Shown here in pieces: positions 1 to 9,392 of a stretch of DNA of 64,000 bases. The stretch comes from Primula veris. Its lineage: Eukaryota > Streptophyta > Magnoliopsida > Ericales > Primulaceae. The notes under the pieces are model-generated. The model searched no databases and was not told the DNA's origin. It saw only the letters and a list, made by a program, of their open reading frames with translations. Location: contig OY821745.1 in the NCBI GenBank assembly GCA_963682055.1, positions 8,129,501 through 8,193,500 on the forward strand. The letters run 5' to 3'. The translations under genes were made by a program, and so were the position numbers. The first letter of the stretch is position 1; every line of letters begins with the position of its first letter.

Positions 1-1
1 T

Positions 2-571
2 TTAGAATCTCATCTTCTAGCTGTCAAAAGAATTCTAAGGTATGTAAAAGGAACACCTCATCTAGGCCTATGGTATTCTAAAGATACAAACCATTTTCTT
101 AGTGGCTACTGTGATGCAGATTGGGCAGGAAACATAGATGATAGAAAGAGTACTTCTGGTGGTTGTTTTTATTTTGGAAACAATCTTGTTTCTTGGTTCA
201 GTAAAAAGGAAAATTGCATATCTTTATCTACTGCTGAGGCAGAATATGTTGCAGCTGGAAGTGGATGCACTCAACTAATTTGGATGAAACAAATGTTAAC
301 TGATTATAATGTTAAACAAGAGATATTAACTCTGTTTTGTGATAACAAAAGTGCTATAGATTTAGCTAAAAATCCAGTTCAACATTCCAGAACCAAACAT
401 ATTGATCTAAGGCATCATTTTATTAGAGAACTAGTTGAAGAAAAGAGCTTAATTTTAGAACATGTTTCAACTGAAAGACAATTAGCAGATATTTTCACAA
501 AGCCCCTTGATACAAACAAGTTTGAATCATTAAGAAGTGACATAGGGGTATGTCATTATCAATCTAATTGA
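2..571 (+). CDS. Ty1/copia Pol, RNase H C-terminal part (partial)
   Basis: The open frame is already open at base 2 and ends with TGA at 569-571, giving about 189 residues. It starts in the RT-RNase H connection (RILRYVKGT, LGLWYSKD). The copia RNase H signature follows: GYCDADWAG with catalytic Asp, DDRKSTSG, STAEAEYVA with catalytic Glu, and CDNKSAI with Asp. It ends with the standard copia C-terminus RTKHIDLRHHFIRE and ADIFTKPL. RNase H degrades the RNA strand during reverse transcription. No stop or frameshift is visible in this part, so the copy may be fairly young. The 5' portion (gag, protease, integrase, most of RT) lies outside the window. Confidence 0.93.
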   Translation, partial: LESHLLAVKRILRYVKGTPHLGLWYSKDTNHFLSGYCDADWAGNIDDRKSTSGGCFYFGNNLVSWFSKKENCISLSTAEAEYVAAGSGCTQLIWMKQMLTDYNVKQEILTLFCDNKSAIDLAKNPVQHSRTKHIDLRHHFIRELVEEKSLILEHVSTERQLADIFTKPLDTNKFESLRSDIGVCHYQSN

Positions 572-768
572 ATACTTTTGCTAAATATGTCTGTATTGAG
601 TACCTTTAATAAGTTTTATTTCTAAGGTTAAAGTCTTATTTTGAGCTATGATGTTTTTGTCTTGAAAAAGCCGCTTTTTTGGTGCCTCAAAAACAGATGT
701 GAGGTAACTTGTCCTTAAAAACCTCTCTGGTAATAGAGTTGCAAGCACAAAGTGCAATTTTTTATGAT

Positions 769-909
769 GGTTGCAAGTTCAGTTGCAACATCAGTTGAAA
801 CCTCACACTCTCAATAGTTGGTTGGAAGTTCAGTTGCAACATCAGTTGAAACCTCGTGTTAAAAATACTGGTTGCAAGCTCAGTTGAAACATCAGTTGAA
901 ACCTCAGTC
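769..909 (+). repeat. Three imperfect repeats of the GTTGCAAC/GTTGAAAC type
   Basis: Three copies of a ~36-base motif start at about 769, 820 and 870, spaced about 50 bases apart. Each reads roughly GGTTGCAAGTTCAGTTGCAA, then CATCAGTTGAAACCTC. They lie between pol and the env-position ORF. Related motifs recur in the 3' LTR (3318-3463 and 4361-4445), so this is a family-wide motif and not a local microsatellite. Confidence 0.8.
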
Positions 910-1407
910 TATATTATAACTGTCAAGACAAAGTCTTGTAAAATTTTGACATCACTTATACTCTTTCCTTGATGAGGTCATCAAACTAGTTTTTGTGTAG
1001 AGATAAAAACGGATATGCTCAATTTAAGCTCCCCAAATTTAATCTTTATTAGAGTTATTCTTTGATAAACATTTTTTCTTGAGTAAATAGCTAGATTTTT
1101 TTTGTTCTCCTAAAAGTTAGATATCTGTTTAATTGTTCTTTATCTTGAATCAGGTCAAATTTCCTTAATAAGCTTCAACGTTTGTATTTTCAAATTTTGG
1201 ATGAATCTGTTTTGAAAAAGGAATGTTTTATCTGTTTAATTGGCTGAATTTATCTTAATGCCAACTGTTTCTTGCGTAATCTTAGTATGATTTATTTTTC
1301 AAAATTCTGTTGATAAAATACTTCCTATTTTTAAGCCTAAATATGTTTCTTAATTGATTTGCATGTATCTATTTCCTATTTCAAAAAGATATGGACTTAA
1401 TTGCTCT

Positions 1408-1453
1408 TTATATAAACTTCTTTTTACTATCCAAAATCAACTACTTTTTACAG
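1408..1453 (+). promoter_or_regulatory. Candidate TATA box and splice acceptor ahead of the env-position ORF
   Basis: TTTATATAAAC lies at 1408-1417. A pyrimidine-rich CTACTTTTTACAG ending near 1453 resembles a 3' splice site, and a short CT run follows. Both precede the ATG at 1544. Either could allow the downstream ORF to be expressed separately from gag-pol, by its own promoter or by a spliced subgenomic RNA. This is sequence-pattern evidence only. Confidence 0.35.
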
Positions 1454-1543
1454 AATCTCTCTCTCTCTCTAAACTGTTAAAACCTAGGTCTCTGTAAAAT
1501 ACTCTTCAAGGTTCTAAGTAGGGTTCCAACCCCAGTTGCAACC

Positions 1544-2830
1544 ATGTCTACGAACCCCAATTCTGATGATGACTGCACTCTAAGGGACTTCATGAACAAA
1601 TCTCCAACCAGTCCTAGCTCTAAGGCAAAGGTAAATGAGTCCTCCTCTTCTAAGAAACATAGGACTAAAAAACGTGCTAGGAGGAATCCTGAGAATGAGC
1701 CTATTAAAGATAAGTTTGAGTTTGTTCCTAGATTTAATGAAGTTGATCCTAGATTCTGGAGTAGAAAATCTTATAGGAGATTTAGGGCTTACTCTAGTAA
1801 AGAAATCCATTGTGAAAAAAGGCTCAATTTGGTTAGTTATCCACACATACAAGTGTATGTTGAAAAAATGCTCTTTGCTGTTGGATTAGGAGACACTATT
1901 TCTTATGCTAGTTCCTACTATCCTGCTGTAGTTAAAGAATTCTATGCCAACTTGACTAGTGGTGTCTTTGATAAGAGTAATCCTATGTTTGGAAGGGTCT
2001 TTCTGAGGGGAATAACTTTAGACTTTACACCTGAGTTAATCAATAACTGTCTGAATACACCCAATTCTTCTGTGGATAATGCTGAGTATGATATGGAAGT
2101 TATTGCTCTGGTTCTAACTGGAAAGAACACTAGCTTTGATGGTACTTCCATCAAAACATCCTCTCTCACACTTTGTGCTGCTGTATTGCACAAAATTGCT
2201 AGGTTCAACTGGACCCCTACCAAACAACCCTCCAGAGTTAACAAAGATATGGCCATCTTTCTGTATAAGATAATGTCTTCTCTACCCATAAACTTTGGTC
2301 ATCATATCTTTAACCTTATAAGGGATTTCAGTGATGATAATTCATCATCCATTCTGCTTCCATTCCCCTGCCTAATTTCCAGTATTATTCTGGGTCAAGT
2401 TGCTTCTATGAATAGAGATTCTCCCATTAGTATTACTAATGAACCTATCACAGATTGTCCCTCTGCTCTCTATATTTCTGCCAAACTGTTAAAAGAAGGG
2501 CATGTCAATGACATTTCTGGTGACAAAGGGAAAGAAAAAGAAGAAGAACCTTCAACTGCTCCTTCAGCAAAGAAGAAAGGTGTAAGGTGGTACTTACAAC
2601 AGAAGTTGGCCTACAATCAAGAAAGGAGAGCTGAACTGGATGCTGATGACTATCAGATAAATAAGCTGCTGGTGAATCTCATAGAAAGTGAGGATGATGA
2701 CAGTAATGACACTCAAAGTCATGATGGTTTTTCAATCAGCAGTGAGGATGACAATGCAGAAGATGAAGAAGTAGTCAGGCAGAATCCTCTAAGAGAAAGA
2801 CCCCCACAGTGTGATATTCCAAGTGACTAA
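1544..2830 (+). CDS. Sirevirus env-position ORF, putative plant transposon protein domain
   Basis: A 428-aa intact ORF in the position between pol and the 3' LTR. Residues 1-60 are a charged Ser/Lys/Arg-rich tail (KKHRTKKRARR, a likely nuclear localisation signal). Residues ~65-320 resemble the family often annotated as 'putative plant transposon protein domain': PHIQVYVEKMLF, then VKEFYANL, FLRGITLDFTPELINN and a run ending in hydrophobic helices. Residues ~325-428 are low-complexity and acidic (EDDDSNDTQ, EDDNAEDEE), after KKKGVRWYLQQKLA. I see no signal peptide or clear transmembrane anchor, so an envelope role is not supported. ATG 1544 is the first Met of the frame. Function is unknown; this ORF class is common in Sireviruses and in many plant genomes. 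Confidence 0.75.
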   Translation: MSTNPNSDDDCTLRDFMNKSPTSPSSKAKVNESSSSKKHRTKKRARRNPENEPIKDKFEFVPRFNEVDPRFWSRKSYRRFRAYSSKEIHCEKRLNLVSYPHIQVYVEKMLFAVGLGDTISYASSYYPAVVKEFYANLTSGVFDKSNPMFGRVFLRGITLDFTPELINNCLNTPNSSVDNAEYDMEVIALVLTGKNTSFDGTSIKTSSLTLCAAVLHKIARFNWTPTKQPSRVNKDMAIFLYKIMSSLPINFGHHIFNLIRDFSDDNSSSILLPFPCLISSIILGQVASMNRDSPISITNEPITDCPSALYISAKLLKEGHVNDISGDKGKEKEEEPSTAPSAKKKGVRWYLQQKLAYNQERRAELDADDYQINKLLVNLIESEDDDSNDTQSHDGFSISSEDDNAEDEEVVRQNPLRERPPQCDIPSD

Positions 2831-2848
2831 TTCCAATGGTTGCTGACA

Positions 2849-3220
2849 AATAGGGGGAGTGAAGTTTATGTTTTGTTGTTTAGTTTCATTTTGATGTTTT
2901 CAAGACTTTATTCTGTTTTTCAATTATGCTGTATTAAGACAATTTTATGCCTGTTTGGCTTTAGCCTGTTTGGCTTTAATCTGTTTGGCTTTAATAATTC
3001 TGCAGTTTCCTGCTGAAAATATCTTGATATCTTGTTGAAGTATGAATGCCTTTAAACTTGAAACAGGTCTGAAAACTTACTGTGTGCACATACATTGTGC
3101 TTATATAATTTGCCTGCAATTCTAACATACAGGGGGAGCTTACTGATATTGAATTTGCAGGTGGTTGGGATGATTTATAAACTTTATTGATTTGTCAAAA
3201 CCAATGACAAAGGGGGAGAT
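2849..3220 (+). other. Three polypurine tracts before the 3' LTR
   Basis: AGGGGGAG occurs at about 2852, 3131 and 3211, the last directly abutting the LTR start TGTTAGGACC at 3221. The last tract is the expected primer site for plus-strand DNA synthesis. The upstream two are extra copies, as reported for Sirevirus-type elements. Confidence 0.7.
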
Positions 3221-4500
3221 TGTTAGGACCAGATTTCTGGTCTAAATATTGTTAATTGTCTATTGGTTTTTACTAAATAAATCCTAACTGTTATTAAGAA
3301 CTAAGACAGGATTGACAGGTTCCAAGTACCAGTTGCAACCTCAGTTACAACCTACTAAGTTAGTAGTATTAGGTTTCAAGTACTAGTTGCAACCTCATTT
3401 ACAACCTGTGTTGACAGGTTTCAAGTAATGTTGCAACCTCAGTTGCAACCACGAGTTCCAACCTACTGCGAAGCAGAATTCTGTCTTGTTTCATTTTTCT
3501 ACATTACTACTTGTTTAATGTTAATCATTTGTTTTAAAGTATGTAGGATATATTCTCATAAGGTCTTAAACGTTTATATGTGTTTTTTTGAGAATATTAA
3601 TGTGTTAAGGAAAGATGTTTTCTACAAGATATAAAGAGATTAGTTTATAAGGTTATGTTTCCTTTTAAATATAAATCTCTATTCTTATGTTTGTCCTTAT
3701 CACATGTTTCAATCTTTATTCCTTATCTATATTCAGTATGATTTGTTTAAAGATTGAATGAAATATGGAGTTAAGTGTTTCATATATATATGGGAAGATA
3801 TTATCTCTAAAGGATATTATCTTCATATGTTTCCTTGTCATATGCAAATACTAATTCCTACAATCAAGCTAGTTATCAATCAGGTATCAACCAATGATGA
3901 TTGGAGTTAATCCACGCTGAAGAATCACGCATTGATTGGAAAGATTGAAGCCAATCAAATAGAGTCAAAGCAATCATAAAAGATCTTGAAGAAAGAAGAT
4001 TGATTTGTTCTCTTTATATAGTTGATAACTAAGCTTGTAAAATGCGTGTGTTCTAAATTATAAAGAACTTATTTTTCTAGAGAGAATACACGTGAGCTTT
4101 AAAAAGAAAACAATGGTGGGATGCCATTGATTTATAAGTGATAGTTATAGAGTAGGAGCAATATAGTGATAGGCAGAAAAACCTAGAGGGAGTCTAAGTT
4201 TTTCATTAAGACTTGAGTCATATATTGTAAGCTTTTTATAATATCATTATCTGGGTAAGTGTCCCGGAGACGTAGCCTAGTTAGGTGAACTCCGTTGTTA
4301 AATGTGCGTGTGAATTATTTCCAAGTACATTTAATTTTAAAACAGTTCTGTCCATTAATACACTTGGTTCCAACTGCAGTTCCAACCTCACTTGGAACCT
4401 TATACACTTGGTTCCAACTGCAGTTCCAACTCCACTTGGAACCTTACTGCAAAACTGCATCTAGAACAGCGGATAGGAATTTCAGTTTGGTTCTGGTCAA
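3221..4500 (+). repeat. 3' LTR of the Sirevirus-like element (right end approximate)
   Basis: It begins TGTTAGGACC directly after the polypurine tract. It contains two clusters of short repeats: three copies of the GTTCCAAGTACCAGTTGCAA type at 3318-3463, and two nearly identical 42-base copies (ACTTGGTTCCAACTGCAGTT type) at 4361-4402 and 4403-4445. A run of AT-rich sequence with 'TCATATATATATGGG' near 3780 may hold promoter elements. No other copy of this LTR is in the window for comparison. Confidence 0.65.
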
Positions 4501-4805
4501 CTATCTTAATTTTTAGTAATGAGTTCACTAGTAGTATTGTGCTTCTCAATTGACGTCATTTTATTTTCTCTGACCTCTCGAATAATGTTTTATAAGCATG
4601 TTGCGTTGTGAAAAATCTCGATTCAAAGCTTAAAAAGCTTACTTTTTTGCTTTTTAGGATGCTAAAAACTTATGCTTTTTACGCGTTTAGCAAAAAATGT
4701 TTTAGTCAAGATCTCGCTTTTTAATACACTGCAGTCTAGAGAGTAAGTTGTTCTATGCTTGCCTTGGAAGGAAAAACTAGAAAATAAGTGTGAAATACCA
4801 GTTAC

Positions 4806-7395
4806 CTGGGCAAGGCTCTTTCCTCTAGCATTAGAAATATCCTTAAGGGTTGTATTCTCCATCACCGCAAGAGAACCCCAAAATGCGCCATTAGCACCCA
4901 ATGGAGACCATGCGCTCACGTTAATTCCTTTCTCTTTGCAAAATGCCAGCATTTTTGGTTGCTGCCATGCTGTATTCAGTTCTACCTGCATGAAACTTCC
5001 ATTTTATAAAATACTCTCCACTACTATTATTTGATTAATTTACAACTTTTAGTTCAGCATAATTTCCATCCAAGATCTTGTTGAAGAAATCTAGCGAGTG
5101 CAGAACTAATTCATATAATGATAATAATCTTTAATTTGAGTGGCGTTTTCATCACTCGCTCCCTGATGAAAATATCTAGCAAGCTATTTATTATGTATCG
5201 CTTCTTCCAAAGTAGTTATAATATTGCTTGAATCCTCTAAAATCATCAATCTGTGCTCTTTTCCTTGTTTTGAGTCTTTTGACAGTTAGAGTAATTAAAG
5301 GATCGATTATAAGGAATCAATTAGGACGAGTGGAAATATATCATCAACTTCACTCTTAGTTTATATACTAAAGGACCAAGAAGAAAATGTTATTTCAGAT
5401 AGAACCTGTCTACTATGTGAGGAGTTTGGTAATTAAGGCTACAACAGTGCCAAATCATGTGAGTAATTGCGTTAACACGAAAAGCCTTCTTTGTAACCCG
5501 AAAGGTAAACATATACTCCATAACTCTTACATGATTACCTTTCCCAGAATCATAATTTTTCATTCTTAAATTGTTTTCTTTTGATTAAATATTCTGTTCT
5601 AGGTAGTCCGATTTAAGTACGTACCCTGAATTTAAATAAGAAAACGTCCCATGGTGTACCTGGTTAACCGCGGGGGGAATGGTGGTGTTTTGAAGGAGTG
5701 TAGAGAGCTTGTGGCAGCTGAAGTTACTAACACCAATAGATTTGGCTAACCCTAACTTGGTGCACTCTTCCATTGCCTCCCAAGTCCTGTGCATATCAAA
5801 GGGAATTATGTTCTCTTTTGGTGGAATGTGGCCTTTAGTATCAGCTTTTACCCTCACTGGCCAATGCACCAGATAGAGGTCCAAATAATCCAGCTCCATT
5901 TTCCTGCTCAAAACAGTAATAGATATTATAATACACAAGAAGTTAGCAAAAAATTTACTTTACCACTATATATATTGTTATGATTTGTGATGCAAGTATA
6001 AAAGTACTCCAAAGTAGTTCTGACACCAAAATTCTCTATTGCCGTGATTATAAATCGTTGTCAGAAAGATGATTATTAAAACGAGTTTGCATTTTACACC
6101 GAAAACTATCATCGGTAATTGAGATTGTAACTTCCAAATTTTCATTTTAGACCCGACAATTGAGCTGAGGGAGGATTTGCAAAATTGGAAATTGTTAAGT
6201 GCTCTTGCTTGCTGAAAAACAGTCCTCTCGGCTCTGATGCAATTTGATCCAAACATGCATGTCGTTCACATTTGTACTACTAAATGATTTAGTCCTCTGG
6301 GCACTGCTGCATTCCTCGGACACTATTCTTGAATTTACAACCATTTGTCTGATAACATTTTGAACTACAAAATTTATTACTTGAAAATAAAATAATAGTT
6401 ATACTACGTCAATGCACGAAAGATACAAAATTACTTCTACAAAAAACCGAGTTGGATCTGGCTTGTGTGGGTGCGGATCCATGCCTCTCCATGTACAACT
6501 AAGTGGTTTATATCCGCCTAAGGTTGCTTCTTTGTTCTTAAATAAGTGAATTAGAGTTTTAAATGGTCTTACTTCTGCATTCTGAAACTTATTCGAACTT
6601 AACCTATAGATATAAAGAAAGCAAAACGAGAACGTTCCTTAAATATCCAAACATGGATTTTTTTCATTGTTCACGTGACCTGAATACACACTCTAGGGAA
6701 TCAAATCACGGTTTAAAATGAAAAAAGCCAAAGTGATAGGAAAAAGCCTGATCAAATCATGAACAGCGAGAAGAAAATAGCACTCCCACCGTTCCTATTT
6801 AAGAGTCCAGTATTCCGTCTTGTGACATCCCAATATAAGAGCCAACTTTCCTTTTTTATATAGTTAGTTTTCTCTTTTATAAAAAGTACCTACTCTAGTT
6901 GTTAGATCATATCAAATGTATTCTTAATTATATTCTCAAATTTTATATAAGAAATGGTTTTTATTTGAAAATTTGGACGATTTGAGGCTATTTCGATAAA
7001 TTAAAAGTGAAACGGTTACAAATCGCTAAATTGCACAGTTCCCAAAACAGGACTGTTAAAAAGGGACGGAGGGAGTACTTAAGTGTGCGTTTGAGGGCAG
7101 GCAAGACAAGGTCATAGTGCGCACTCGTGCACCAAAGCTTGGAAGTGATGAATAGTTCATCTCGGCTCTTTACCAAGCCTAGTTCAAGTGCTTGAGCCAC
7201 CGCTTTGCCTAGCGGCTCCTCCGTGGGGTATATTTCCGCTGTGTCAAAGTGGCGGTAGCCTGCTTTAATGGCATCCAAGTAAATAGGGACAAGTTCCTCA
7301 ACACTAGGATGGGGCGTACCTACTGTTCCGAAACCGATCAATGGCATTTTATAGCCAGAGTTTAGTTTCACCTCTGGGACCGTCTTAATTTCCAT
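4806..7395 (-). CDS. NADPH-dependent aldo-keto reductase (exons 1-3; last exon absent)
   Basis: Exon 1 is 7395-7079, exon 2 is 5903-5660 and exon 3 is 4985-4806. All have GT-AG junctions and compatible phases, giving 247 residues. Features of the AKR (beta/alpha)8 barrel are present: GFGTVG near residue 21, [11 protein letters not shown] with catalytic Asp51 and Tyr56, ITSKLW with Lys86, LYLVHWP with His119, SIGVSNF, and [12 protein letters not shown] across the exon 2/3 join. It resembles the plant AKR4 group (codeinone reductase / methylecgonone reductase-like) and should be a cytosolic carbonyl reductase. The family is ~315-320 aa, so the last exon (NADP-binding KSFNKERM region) is missing. 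Downstream lies the copia LTR. The last exon is either deleted or displaced beyond the element, outside the window. I chose ATG 7395, not an upstream in-frame start at 7602, because a TATA box lies between them. Confidence 0.85.
6783..7075. mobile_element. Stowaway-type MITE in intron 1 of the aldo-keto reductase
   Basis: The ends are inverted: CTCCCACCGTTCC at 6783 and the complement of CTCCCTCCGTCCC ending at 7075. Similarity extends about 25 bases inward (TTTAAGAGTCC against TTTAACAGTCC). This is the conserved Stowaway/Tc1-mariner MITE terminus. The expected TA target duplication is present at the right end (7076-7077) and degraded to CA at the left (6781-6782). Length is 293 bp and no coding content is visible. 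The right end lies three bases inside the intron's 5' splice site. Confidence 0.82.
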
Positions 7396-7450
7396 TTTCT
7401 CTCTTTGATTTTCTAATGGCTTGAAAGTATTACTTTGAGCAATCTTTGAT

Positions 7451-7460
7451 TCTTTATATA
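7451..7460 (-). promoter_or_regulatory. TATA box of the aldo-keto reductase gene
   Basis: On the minus strand this reads TATATAAAGA, about 56 bases upstream of the ATG at 7395. That leaves a plausible short 5' UTR and argues against translation from the upstream in-frame Met at 7602. Confidence 0.55.
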
Positions 7461-9319
7461 CAAGAAATTCAAGAAAGGATATGTACTTCACAATAAGGAA
7501 TGAAATCAAAGAGTAATTGTATTTATATCTGATATTAAAAGAATACACCATTTTGGGGAGTGCCTGGTGGTGATCATAGTCCATAGATAAGATTGCATTC
7601 ATGGAATAAGCTAATGCGTTTAGGACTATAATGACTATTTCCTCTCATGTCAAACAAAGATAGTATCTAATTAATCAACTATGTTCATCTGGTTCCAATA
7701 AATTAAATGTTGTGCTTGAAGGATAATGATAAATATTCAGTATCAATGTATCATAATCAAAGAAAGTAGTAAATAATATTTATTACAATTTGCCAATTCT
7801 GCTTAATTATAGATCAGTAGCTGAAATACAAACTTATGTGGTTAGAAATTAGATCTAATTACTTTAGTGACCATTCAATTAGTCGAATTCGAATCAAGTA
7901 TGCACTATGAAGTAAAACTTGCGTCATTGCAATTTGCCGGACTTAAAAGAAACTCAAGGAATTAGAATTTTGGGACGAGTAAAACTGAAAAACAATAAAC
8001 TAACTGGGAGCATATGATTTTAATTTAGAGGAATAAACTTTGACACATTTTAGCCCCACGAAATGCCTCAATGGAGGAAAGTTCATAAACTTTAGAGTTT
8101 TAGAGACCTAATAACGGATTTGGTTACATATGCATAAACTTTAGAGTTCCTTTTGTGATGATTTTTGGCTTCCTTTTGTAGATAATAAATACAGTGTACT
8201 TTTAAAGCCTAATCTTAAGCCCACGGACTGACACTGGAGTGCATGCATGCTGTTATCGGAAACGACAAGCTGGAACTGGAGGGCAGTACAATTTTTTCTG
8301 GAAACGCGATTAGGTTTCTAAATCATGTTGCTCTCCCGACCTCATATCAGACCGAGCTTTAAATGCAATTTTACTTTGTGATCATCTTCTACCTATTCAG
8401 TTGTTTGTGTCTTAACATTTTCCCCATCACGCCCGGCTCATCCATATGTGCTCTGATTGATTCTATCATTTTCCTGAAGAAGAAATGACTAATGGGAAGA
8501 ACACGGTATACGGAAAAGTGGCCATAGCAGGAAGCTTTAACAAAATTATAAATGATGCCTTAGAAACTTAACAATCACTAATTTTTCATTGTATTAACTT
8601 AATTAATACAACTGATCAACCAGATATATTTTTTTTTGCCCATTTAATCTTTTATCTTAATTCCATAAGTTGTCTGGCGCCTGGCCTCTACATTATAGTT
8701 GTATATTAAAGAGATTTAACCTGCGCTTTAAACTGGAATTATTTTGTTTATCTATAAATGTTTTATTTCCTATCCACATTGCAACTATGAATTTTGTTTT
8801 CTATAACCTCAGCTATTTGATGATAACTATAGTAATATCAATATGCAAATCTTGTTCAACAATTGCGTTTGGATCTTGTCCTTCAGTACTTCATCAATCC
8901 ATCACAAAATGAAATTTGGTGACGGAATTTGCAAAAAAAATTGTATTGGAAGAACTAGCCCGTGAACCGGTCAGTCAACCAAAAAACAAAGAGAACAAGA
9001 GAAAAAGTTAAAAGATTAAAATGATATTAACAATGGCCTTTTCCCGGGGAGGGGACGGGGGTACGATCAGGCCTTGGAAAAATAAAAGCAGGAAAGTTTC
9101 AAGACCTTAGTGAGAAACTGAGAATCTTTGTCCGGCAGAATAAATTAGTTTCTTTATCCCATTTTTTGTTTTTGTTACAATATTTTCTAACAAGGTGCTT
9201 TACTGCACTAAGGACAATTAGATCATCAGACAATAGAAATGAAGAAAGGAATTGTTTCTTCTCCTTTAATTAATCTATATTATCAAGCTACTTACGCGTA
9301 AAACACACTGTTCTGGACA
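7461..9319. other. Intergenic AT-rich DNA, no gene recognised
   Basis: It lies between the divergently transcribed aldo-keto reductase and CASP-like genes. The short ORFs do not look like proteins. Around 8040-8140 there are repeated 'cataaactttagagtt' phrases that look like degraded transposon sequence. I see nothing else that can be assigned. Confidence 0.6.
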
Positions 9320-9328
9320 TATAAATAA
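9320..9328 (+). promoter_or_regulatory. TATA box of the CASP-like gene
   Basis: TATAAATAA lies about 65 bases upstream of the ATG at 9393, which is consistent with a short 5' UTR. Confidence 0.55.
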
Positions 9329-9392
9329 ACTCAACTACTCAAGTGTTAATGATTATTAGAAAACTATCTGAGATACAGAGCCAAGAGTGATC

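Larger units (their letters stand above)
1..4500 (+). mobile_element. Sirevirus-like Ty1/copia retrotransposon, 3' half
   Basis: The order seen is the end of copia pol (RNase H), a spacer with short tandem repeats, an additional 428-aa ORF, three GGGGGAG polypurine tracts and then a 3' LTR starting TGTTAGG at 3221. An extra ORF between pol and the 3' LTR, together with multiple polypurine tracts, is typical of the Sirevirus group of plant copia elements. The 5' half lies outside the window. The right end is not resolved: I find no clean CA terminus or target-site duplication, so about 4450-4500 is an estimate based on where LTR-like repeats stop. Confidence 0.8.

Noticed and set aside
1580..2289. 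Frames on the minus strand and in another plus frame within the env-position ORF
   Set aside because: Overlap a longer, protein-like ORF and have no recognisable features.
7396..7602. Upstream Met of the aldo-keto reductase frame
   Set aside because: The frame is open, but a TATA box at 7451-7460 lies between it and the conserved MEIKTVPEV start, and the extra residues do not resemble the family.
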